From assembly GCF_050436995.1 (NCBI RefSeq), contig NC_134758.1, positions 12,449,597 through 12,513,596 of the forward strand: DNA of 64,000 bases, in the 5' to 3' direction. Position numbers and translations under genes: made by a program. This document shows positions 35,100-45,292 of the stretch, piece after piece; position 1 is the stretch's first letter; each line of letters opens with the position of its first letter. The stretch comes from Anticarsia gemmatalis. Taxonomy: Eukaryota > Arthropoda > Insecta > Lepidoptera > Erebidae. The notes under the pieces are model-generated. The model searched no databases. It was not told where the DNA came from and saw only the letters and a list, made by a program, of their open reading frames with translations.

Positions 35100-37610
35100 T
35101 GGCCTTAAGGGAGCCCTGTCATTTGCGGCGAGAATGAGGCCACGCCGGCACGCAACAAGCCTGGTTTCACCAACAAAACGCTACAATCAAGCCTTGCGAA
35201 ATATATATAACTTATTCTGTCGCCCGCTCGTTTTACTATGTACTTAATTATGTTTTTATCTTAGGGAATATGAACGTTATATTATATGAGTGTCATAATA
35301 AGTTTATTAATAAACAGCAGATACCTACACTAAGCTTCTCTTAAACTATTTTCGTACAAATATTGCGATGAATTATTGGTAAAGAATTCTGTCCATTTCT
35401 AACGGTAATTCTCGGTTGCAGTTCCTAACTTTAAACATGTTTAACAAGTGGCAATAGCCTCTTTGTGAAACTTATGGTCACGGACAACACCAAGGACCTC
35501 CCCGTTAACGGGTAGCGCAATGACCGCCACTATAAAAAGCCCACAGGAGACCAATCCTGTACCTGGGAGACAAATACTGTGTACGGTACCAACTACTAAG
35601 AAAATGTGCGAAAAACTAAGCTTAAGATAATCTCGTATATCTAAGAGCTTTTAAAATCTGTTTTAAAACAAAAGAATAACTTAATTTTTACCAACTTCTA
35701 TTATTATAATCCAGAAACTTGAACTAAACATCAAAATTATCTCCGCAATTTTCAACAATCTACAAACACAGCATCTCTCAGTTGACGATAAAAGTAAAGT
35801 AATCAACGTTATAATTCCGTCAATAAATCTCTCGTATCAAATTTCAATTACATTTTCATCTCTCCTTGAGCGGGCATTATTCGCTATCATTCATTACCAA
35901 CAGAAATTATATTACAAATATAGGTCGTAAATATTGTCGGATTGAATCGTCCATGTATTTTGACTGCCAGTGTACGGAAGGTGAGCAAGATAATATTTGC
36001 GGCTTGTACTTGCTTGAAAATATTATTCGCACTTCCGATTATTAAAAAAAATATATATTATTGGACAACTCACACACGGTCATTTGATTCCAAACTAAGC
36101 AGAGCTTGTACTATGGTAACCAAATAACTGATAAACATACTTATATACTTCTAAATACATACTTATATAGATTATTGTGTCGTAGTTTTTAAATCAGATT
36201 GGGCTTTTTAACTGTTTTGTATGGTTTAAAAGCTATTTATAGCTAGGTATGATACCAAAATCTTTTTAGGGATTCACACCTAATTTATAAAACAAATGGT
36301 TAGAAAACGTACACAGCATAGGGGGTTCGACTCCTACACAGGACAAAATGTTAGTTTTCTGTTCAAAAAATCTCTGTAAAATGAGATTTAGCCCTAGCAC
36401 AGTCGTTACCAATCATCCCTACTATTTATTTTCGGATTACAGTCATTAGTGTCAATGACCTCAACTGTACATAATATAAAGAAAAACACAACAAAACACG
36501 CGTAACTACAATCAGTATATCAGAAGAACCTTTGAATAGCTCAATCAGATTGTATAATACACTCCATACAAAGAACTCATGATAAATATGATTCGTTATT
36601 CTTGCTTGTATGTAAATACGTATTTATGTATCAACTCGTTATATACTGACGTCATGGTAAATTGCCGTTCATGTTAATGGTAGGTATAGGTATATAAGGT
36701 GGGTATGTATTGTGAATGTTATAGACGTGTTAAGTTAGTTAGTTTGTTTGTTAGTGGGAACTTTAAACCTACTGATTCGATTCTAAGTAAAATGTATAAT
36801 AATGGTTTATCTAAAAAATATGAAGAGGAGAGAAGAAATCAAAAGGCATATTTAAAAGTAAGCAAATTAGTAGGGAAATATCTATGTTTCTATGCCTACG
36901 GGCAAAAGCTGTTATATGTTTACCTACTTGCCAGACAGATCGTAAATAAAAAAAATATTACTTGAACCCATATTGAATAGTTAGTCACACAAGTGCAGCC
37001 ACGAGACAAACCTAGTAGAGTAATATTAAAGAGATGATATACGTTAATAATTTAGTTATAACCTAAAACTGACTAACGCAATGACTCAAAGGGAAATCCG
37101 CTTCAAGTAATAACAGGTTTGATGCCCGTTGAAAATTGAGGGGCTTTCCGTGTAGGGTCGCACTAGGTAACGCATTATTGCACATGCAATAGAGAGTGTA
37201 CCCAGGCGTGAAGTGTTAGTCATGACACATAATATTTGCGTATGTCTGTTTGAATCAGATGTTGCAGATAGTTGCATCATGATTCTGTGACCCTTTATTC
37301 TCAATAGCCAGCTTTACACATACTCAATCGCACGTTCTTACTAGCGTACAGGATTACGCGCGGGAAAGCTGCGCGGTCTTCGAGAGCGATTTTCTTCGCG
37401 GGCTTGACAGATGAGCGCGGCGCGTGGTCTTTCCTTTCCCTTTGTACACTATACACTATACTAAATAACATATACTGTCTGCCTACGAAAATATCAAGTT
37501 TTCATGTTAAAATTTCGTTCCATAGTCTGTCACAACAATTAAAAAACATCAGCTGTCGATATATTTTTAAATTTAATCTTAAATCCCAATTGTTGTTTAT
37601 TTTTCTATTA
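35100..37610. other. Gene-free stretch, nothing recognised
   Basis: AT-rich apart from a GC-rich patch at about 37355-37430. No frame shows coding character and I could not tie the sequence to other copies here. Confidence 0.45.
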
Positions 37611-37617
37611 AAACTGT

Positions 37618-37700
37618 ATCCATGATTTGGACTCAAGGGCTAACCCCTCCCTCATAACAAGACGAGACCCTTGCCCAGCAGTGGGACATTAATGGCCTAA
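37618..37700 (-). repeat. LINE-tail repeat fragment, reverse
   Basis: GGACTCAAGGGCTAACCCCT and CTTGCCCAGCAGTGGGACAT; reverse of the family at 14983-15070 and 60160-60250. Confidence 0.75.
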
Positions 37701-38109
37701 AAAATACCCATAATAGAGTTTTAAACTCCATTGTCCACCTCTTTGAAAACCGAAAAACTGATAGCATGAAAATTACTTTCATTTTCTTACGAATCCCATC
37801 AGACGAAACATTAGTCAATTTGCGACAAAATCATCACCAATCTAAATATAACATACAATGACGTACACTAAGTCAACGACCAGTATTCGTCCTAGTTTCA
37901 CATCAGTTCCTCGTTATATGGAGAGTCATGACAGCTGTGTTGCGTGTGTCGCACGGAGACGTCGGCGGGTGATCGCGAACCTCGTGAACTTAGGGACACT
38001 GACCTGGTAAGGCACCCAGCCTTGAATAGTGATAGTTGTGGATATTTATTAGATGGTCGTAAGAATTAGGTAGAGGAAGGATAGTTTTTGTATCTAAATA
38101 TATGTATAC

Positions 38110-38353
38110 CCACTATAACTCAAAGGTTCTGATCTGACTGACTGACATAGTGATCTATCAACGCACAGCCCAAACCACTGGACAGATCGAGCTGAAATTT
38201 GACGTGCAGGTAGATGTTATGACGTAGCATCCGTTAAGAAAGGATTTTGATCAATTCTACCTCCAAGGGGATAAAATAGAGGATGAAAGTTTGTATGAAA
38301 ATTCTGTCCAAATTGACAAACCACGCGAACGAAGTCGCGGGCAAAAGCTAGTT
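38110..38353 (+). repeat. RTE-like non-LTR fragment
   Basis: ACCACTGGACAGATCGAGCT, GAAATTTGACGTGCAGGTAG, then ACGCGAACGAAGTCGCGGGC and AAAAGCTAGTT. This is a very common type of lepidopteran retroposon end; the RTE assignment is from memory. A related but distinct member, split by another element, lies at 45460-46060. Confidence 0.7.
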
Positions 38354-38944
38354 CGGTAAAAAGTGTGCCAAAGCGTATGTGGATGAATCCAAAGACGTTT
38401 TCAGGGATCTTAGCAATGGGGTTCTTTAGCACCTACCCCCATGCTGAAACAGGGTGCGATAAATTGTAGGTAATAATGCTTTTGAAAAGTGGTGTATTCT
38501 GAATGGAAAGATTTTCACTGAATATAAAACCTTTTGAGTGCGTATTTAAAACAGAATAATGTTAAATAAATTATACTCGGCATTCAACAATTTCAGTTTC
38601 AGTTATACATCAGTCTGAAATGTTGAAAATATAATAAAATATGTAAATTATAACGTCAAATTGAATTTTAAAAACACGATCTTTTACAAAGAGCTCGTTC
38701 AACGAGGGGTCGGCTCAAGCTTTGTTCGAGGGCTGACATTTCAAATTATCGTGAATAACAGGAAAGAATAACGATAAATAAGGAAAATATTTAACAAATT
38801 TATGAATATTCATTATAATTTTCAGATATAAAACAAAAACGTAATTATTATTAAAGGGAATATTCTTTTGAAAATTCGCATACAACCAAGAAAAAGCTCT
38901 TTTTGCCTCCATTAACCAGATTTAACTGGCAAAAATAAAGGGCT

Positions 38945-39000
38945 GGTTGTGGTGTTAAAAGTCTATGTCAGTGCTACCATAGATTTTTAACACCACAACC
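38945..39000. other. 56-nt near-perfect hairpin
   Basis: Arms 38945-38967 (GGTTGTGGTGTTAAAAGTCT...) and 38978-39000 (...TTTTTAACACCACAACC) pair at 22 of 23 positions, the exception being one G-U, around a 10-nt loop. Pairing stops at both ends. Dimensions fit a small pre-miRNA; a minimal foldback repeat is the alternative. Confidence 0.5.
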
Positions 39001-39004
39001 ACAC

Positions 39005-40045
39005 GGTAATGTCATAAACTTATTTGTTCGCCAAAATACATATGCCATTCCTTCCATCTTTTTTTTCTTAAAAAAGACAACTCCCGCATTAAGAATTGCT
39101 CTTGTGTCGCGGGGACTTTTACACTAACATTGGAAATACCAAGCAAATCTTACTGATAAAAAAGTTTTAAGGGGTTTACTAAAAGTAGTCCTACACAGTG
39201 TGTTTACAAACGCATCTCAGTGAAAGTGCGGGGTTTTCAGAGGCTAACGATGTAAAAATTACCCTCCACCAACACGCTTTTATACCATCAAAAACTAATA
39301 AAAACCTCCACTCAAGTTGCTAGGAAGTTATTTTCTCCATATTGTTATGTAATTGCATAACAATTTGGAAAACTGTTTGACTTATCGTCCAATAGTATGA
39401 AGATATTTGAAGTTAAATTGTTAACTAGAGCTAACTACTTATTACGAGTGTATATCAACTTTAGAATAGTATTTTTATATATAAATTCTTCCTAGATATT
39501 GGTATATTAATAAGTAAAAACCGCAGCATTAAAAGATCAGCAATTTCAGCTATCTCCAAAAAAATACAACTAATTTCAGCCTTTTATTATCCAGACCATT
39601 CCTTCGTTACGAATAATTATATCCTCGTTGTAAGAAATGAAAAAAAAAGGTAAAGAATACATAAAGCTCTGTCATTAATTTCCATTTCCTTCATGTATTT
39701 CTTAAAACACATTTGTATCTGTTTATTGCAGAGGCTTGTGTTACCGAAGTAGGGTGTAGAAAGAAACCAAGAGAAACCAACATAACAACAAATTATTTTC
39801 TACTGAATTTTCTCAGATTTGTTTGTTGTACCGAAAAAGAACCTTTTAAGGGTAATAATTCTTAGTAATATTTATTATGAGATGTCTTTATCTGGTTTCG
39901 TAAAAAAGAGAATTTCTGTAATTATGATTCCAAGAAAGTGTATAGAATTTTTTTTTCTTTTATTATTTTATAATGATTTCAACCATTACAGATAATCGTT
40001 AAAATCATTATAATTAATTAATCCCTGATTAATATGATTTTATAT
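39005..40045. other. Gene-free AT-rich stretch
   Basis: No coding frames and no recognised repeats apart from poly-A/T runs. Confidence 0.45.
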
Positions 40046-40048
40046 CAG

Positions 40049-40221
40049 TAGCGCTCTCTACAATCGTTACCGTCGAGTATCGAAAGTTTGACTTATAAAA
40101 TGTACTGCCAAAATAGTTCCTACGACGCCCATTAGAGGCGCTGATCAGATTTTCATACAAAATTTCTCGATACCTCGCCGATTGTCGGTAGTCGTTAGAG
40201 GTAGAGAATCGAGGTACAGCA
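40049..40221. repeat. Short MITE-like repeat, family copy 3 of 4
   Basis: CGCTCTCTACAATCGTTACC, then GAGTATCGAAAGTTTGACTT, CCATTAGAGGCGCTGATCAG, and the end GGTAGAGAATCGAGGTACAG. Closest to copy 4 in the core. Confidence 0.75.
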
Positions 40222-42450
40222 TATGGAATAACTTCAACATAAGGAAGATATCATTACTACAAAAATATATTACCGTCGTACAGGTTTTTAATTAAAAATA
40301 TCAGAACTATTTTAGAAACCATTTAAGAACGCGTTGACTAAAATACCTTATAGTAGAATGTAATGTACATCACTAAAGCCCAGCTATTACAGCTGTTTAT
40401 AATAAACAATTATCTATCTATTAGAACGATAAAACTGAGCACTGAAGCCTTACTACCCAGACATTTGAAACCATAGCCTAACACTAATAGGCTAGACTTA
40501 TTACTACTCCTAGCAATATTCATCCAATTAACTGATTACGCTAATTACCGGTCGCTATTACTGTTTGTCTGAAATATTGACTTAATAATACACTCACTCC
40601 GTTTATAGTGTATAATTCATTATAATTGTTCAAAGTTATAGGAGAAGGCTAATTATATTCTTATAGCTGGCAACCCTAAGTAATTGAGTTATTATCTCCT
40701 CAGTTTTAATGTAATTTATGCTAGGGTTGACTCATAATCGAGTCAACTTATAGTTAGAGTAAATATATATATTTTGGCTAATATTACGCCGGCTATACCT
40801 GGAGACCTAAGCAAATGTGCATTAAAATACATCCAAGTTTCGCGATTAACAGTGTCGATAACATAATCCCATGTATTGCTATATACCTATCTGGTAGGCA
40901 CCTAACCTAAGGCTACTATTGGAAATATTCGAAAAAAAAAAAACAAAATAGGTCCTTGTCCAACTCTTGAATCGAACCCAAGACCTCGTGCTCAGCAGTA
41001 ACCTCTCAGACGACACTGGATCCAACCCGATGCCTGGCTTACTTCTTATAATAAAGTATGAATTAGTAAAGTTATTATATAAATAAAAATCATATCTACA
41101 AATCAAATTAATGAATTATTCACCCTAATAAAACACCCTAACACCATAATTTATACTTCCCCTTACAGAATTCTTGGTCACGGGGAGATGGCTAGCTGAT
41201 ACCATAAAAAAACCACAGGATTTATTCCTTCGTGAAGGTTTAATAGCGAGGGTTAGGAAACTAATCCCGGTAGAAAAGAGAAAAGAAATAGAACGATATA
41301 CTGAAACACATATCACAAGTCCGATGTCCGTTATTTATTGCCAAAGGTAGCTTTCCAAAGATATTGTCCGCGTTGAAGAATTTACTGTAATCCTTTATAG
41401 AATGATTTATTAAATTTCAGGTGAAATATTGACGTAAGACGGTCGACAAAAAAATATGTCAAAAAAGTACACTTAAGGTTGTATGTCAACAATTTGAAAA
41501 GTACAATTAGTGACAGAAAAAAATGCAAACCCAATATAATATAAGGATATATATAATATAATATATAAAATAAGGAAAAGTTATTCTCCCGAAAGAGGAA
41601 GGGTTAGGCCTCGAAGTTCACTACGGTAACAAAATGAGGGATTTCTTTTGACCGCCCAATTTTTTTGACATAGTACATAATACGTCTTAAATAGAAGTAA
41701 TAATATAGTTCTCTATTAGTAAAACAGACTTAAAAATTGATACAATAGTTTCAGTTGACCCCACCAAAAGATCATCAAATGAATTGTAAACACATTTTAC
41801 AGATAAACTTTTACAAGCAGTACAAAGTAAGTAGTGCATAAAATACGTTATTTATTGTACAGTGCGGTACAGAAGTATTGGCAACTCGGAGGAACTTGCA
41901 GCGATCTGTTACAAAGATCTCTTGCCTTTACACTTGCGGTGCAAAGTTTTATGCTCGATGATAGTTACAGATACAGTTTACCTTTAGTTCTTTGGTATTT
42001 TATTGATAGTGTAGTAAAGTGTTTAAGTACGTTTTGACAGTTTTTTATAATTTGTAGTTGAATTTTTACTATGACTTCAGTTCATAGTTAAACTATCGTA
42101 AAAACAAATCAAATTAATTTCCGAGATAAAAAGTAGTTTATTTTTTTGAGGGACTAAGAGTGCTATTAATAGCGTCAGATTGGGATTTTTTCGTATTTAT
42201 AAAGACAATTTTTCTTATAATCACTATTAGTAAAGGCCGAAATATCAAGCAAATCAAGGCAACTAGTAAAAAAATGAATTTCTGTTTAACATTTACTCGC
42301 AGTCTCTGAACAAAAGAACGTACATTAAATGATATTTATAAGTAAAACGTAGAGTTTTTATCGTCCGCGATTGGTGGCAGGCTTCAGCGCGCTTCACTGA
42401 CGTCACTGTTAAGCCGCTGAAATGAAGTCGTGCGCTTGCCAGGATTCACA

Positions 42451-42464
42451 CATACATACATACA

Positions 42465-42498
<34 letters not shown>

Positions 42499-42512
42499 CA
42501 TACATACATGCA
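42451..42512. repeat. (CATA)n microsatellite
   Basis: About fourteen tandem CATA units with a few substitutions near the right end. Confidence 0.95.
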
Positions 42513-42879
42513 AGCATACATTATAAGTACAGTCATTAGCACAAAAATGTATGTAACGTAGTATTTTATAACACACGTTAAATGAATGAAGCAATTTTAT
42601 CATAAAATTATATTTCATTTACAATTATTTTTAATTACTATTTTAATTTGTTAATGATGACTTAAGCTGCAATTTTTTATTGTGTAGCAAGAACATTAAA
42701 AATCATGGGACCAACAAGCACAAATAACAACCAGACCTCTCACAAGGAACACACAAATACCTGTGTGTGAATTAAATCCACAATCCCTGCCTAATAATAA
42801 CCAGTTACCATTTAACCTAAAAACTTCACAACCTCATCAAAATTAAAACACTTAACTTTACTATTCATATTTCAGTCAG

Positions 42880-42970
42880 CCTAGCCAATCTTCGAACTAT
42901 TTTGCAGTCGCAGCGGATGCAGCTGGATACCAGTTTTTTCCATGGAGCGACTGCCTATCGGACCTCCACA
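42880..42970 (-). repeat. 'AATAGGCAGTCGCTCC' repeat, reverse copy
   Basis: CCATGGAGCGACTGCCTATC with GGATGCAGCTGGATACCAGT is the reverse of the repeat inserted at about 51250-51345, which reads AATAGGCAGTCGCTCCATGT. The family is common in Lepidoptera. Confidence 0.7.
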
Positions 42971-43324
42971 ACCCAGTAACTTTACTATTCATATAAGTTT
43001 CAAAATGTTGTATAGAGCACATATTCCTACTCGTGACTGTACACTATATATAAACACACAGACAGACACACATACACACGCGGTCCAATTACAACAGCAC
43101 GATGTGAGCGAGTGATACCACTTTATATGTAGTATTTACATGTGAGGGAGCTCCACTGAATGAATGTTCAAGCATTTTCATTAGTTGGTATTTAAACTTT
43201 TATAGTTGGTGTTGCTGCATTAATTTATATGTTAAATGTGGAAGAAATATGCTCATAATGGAATATGGAATATAAGTTTTGTTAAAGCTTTAGGTTGAAG
43301 AGTCATTAACCATTTTTTTTTTAT

Positions 43325-43405
43325 GTAACCCATTGCATTGCCAAGGGTCTCCTCCCAAACGAGGGCGAGGGGTTAGGTCTTGAGTCCACCACGCTAGCCA
43401 AGTGC
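43325..43405 (+). repeat. LINE-tail repeat fragment
   Basis: GCCAAGGGTCTCCTCCCAAA and GGGGTTAGGTCTTGAGTCCA; same family as 60160-60250. Confidence 0.75.
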
Positions 43406-44667
43406 GGAATTATATGTATTAAATGTGGACAAATAAACATAATAATATGCATGTAGGAAAAGTTTGGTCTAAGCAAAATGTATAGGTTGAAGAGTAGTCT
43501 TTAAACGGCATAAGTTGTTCACTAGTATTTTTCACAGACTACTTTTTCCGCTTTGTTTATTTTCAAGCTTAGCTTACTGTCAAGTTTGGAGAGGATATGA
43601 CGCAGCGTCATACATACTGATCATACGAGTATACTGAACAATTCTCTCCATACATAACCATGTTTACTAAACGCCGCATAAAAAACTAATCGTAGCCGTA
43701 TTAAAATCAAAAGACACATTAACTTATCAATTCTATTCAATATAACGTTAGTATCACGCCTATTACCTTCACTGTCCACCCTTCCCCTAAATTGACAAGC
43801 TGAATTGAAACACAACAGGTCTCTCTAGCCTCACGATCGTCGTTCGTCGTTATAATTGGGGCGAGTGTCCGGAGTGTCGGACACCGGTCGCCCTCGCGGC
43901 CTCGCCACCGGTCACTAGGCCCGGCACAGGCCACTGCCTCTTTTTGTGATCGGACGTCGATCAATATGACACATAGTTCGCGCTTCACCGCACAGATTAA
44001 TTCGTGGGAAATTTGATTTTAACCCCTTTAAATTGCAGCGAACTAGGGTAGATTGAATTTAGTTTCGTTATTGGCATGTTTGGGCACTTAACGCGCGAAA
44101 TACTAATTTTGGCTGATATTTTACAACCAAGGGGATAATGTTTCTTAAGCATGTTTATACGAAGGCAGTAACATTTGCACTTATTTGTAAGTCTTGCATT
44201 CTTTGAAAGGTGCAGGACACCAGACAGACATAAGCTATATTTAATGTATTTGAAAATGAGCCATCCCAGGCGAAGCAGAGTGTGACTTTCAAATTATTCA
44301 GGTACTAAGGTAGGATTCTGGGTATATTTTTAGTGCCTTTATGCTAGTTTACGTCAAAAGTTTAGTGCGTAATTGTATTCTACATAAAACATATAAGTTT
44401 TAACGGTACTTATGTTAGTATATATAGTTTTAGTTTATGTTTTAGAGACTCACTCCTTTACTTTAAAGACATCCGCGTCTACTTCATTAAAGGAGGAAAA
44501 CATCATTACGAAATCTGTTCTGAGAAATTCTGTTAGTATTTTGAAAGATATTCCACTACGAGAGACAAACTACGTACGTCATTAAAATAGTAAAGGTAAT
44601 GTTTAAGTGAAACGAGTTATTTCTAAGGGGTAAAATTCAGTCGTTTGTGCTATCTCTGAATAAGTAC

Positions 44668-44870
44668 TGTAGCATTCTCTACAATCGGTACTATCGAGTA
44701 TCAACTTTGACATTTAAAATATACTGCAAAAATAATTCCTACGACTCCCGCTAGAGGCACTGATCAGATTTTCATACAAAATGTCTCGAAAGTCGATAGC
44801 AGTAAAAACACGCTATTGTGTTAGTGTAATATTAATTACCTGAATTGGTAGAGAAATTACGGTTATGACG
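44668..44870. repeat. Short MITE-like repeat, family copy 4 of 4
   Basis: CATTCTCTACAATCGGTACT, TCGAGTATCAACTTTGACAT and CCCGCTAGAGGCACTGATCA, with a possible end at GGTAGAGAAATTACGG. The hAT transposon inserted about 50 bp to its right. Confidence 0.65.
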
Positions 44871-44911
44871 TATTATTTTCCTTCGTTATCTCGACGTTTC
44901 AACCGAGTTCC

Positions 44912-44919
44912 ATTAAATA
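44912..44919. repeat. Target site duplication, left, of the hAT element
   Basis: ATTAAATA, identical to 48160-48167 on the other side of the element. An 8-bp duplication is diagnostic for hAT transposition. Confidence 0.95.
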
Positions 44920-45292
44920 TAGAGATGAAACGGATAGCAGTTTGACCGGATACCGGATACCGGATATTCGGCCTACCACCTGGCCGGATAGCCGGATATC
45001 CGGCCGCCGAATATTCGGCGGACCTTAGCCGTTTGGTGCAGCGCACACACACTTGGCGTAGGCTACGCGCGAACGACCGGGTCGCCTCGGTTTGATTCGG
45101 GTCTTTTCGTTGATGAGCGAAGTTAGCAATTCTTTCATTCATTCTTTTTTATCATCATTCATTTCATCATTTGACTTAATCTGTCGATTGCAGTGCAGAC
45201 ACGTGCGTGATTTTAGGTTATTAATATTATTTCATTGTGCTATTGTTATTTGAAAATTTCAAGTTGAATTTTAAAAGATTTAACAACGAGAA

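Noticed and set aside
42451..42512. CRISPR-like regular repeat
   Set aside because: It is a simple CATA microsatellite without spacers, in a eukaryotic genome.
43737..43988. Minus-strand open frame over a GC-rich patch, considered as a ZNRF or other first exon
   Set aside because: No known motif and no phase-compatible junction; the patch may be a promoter but not a supported coding exon.
44873..45142. Minus-strand open frame at the left end of the hAT element
   Set aside because: It crosses the element boundary and the target duplication, so it cannot be a conserved gene.
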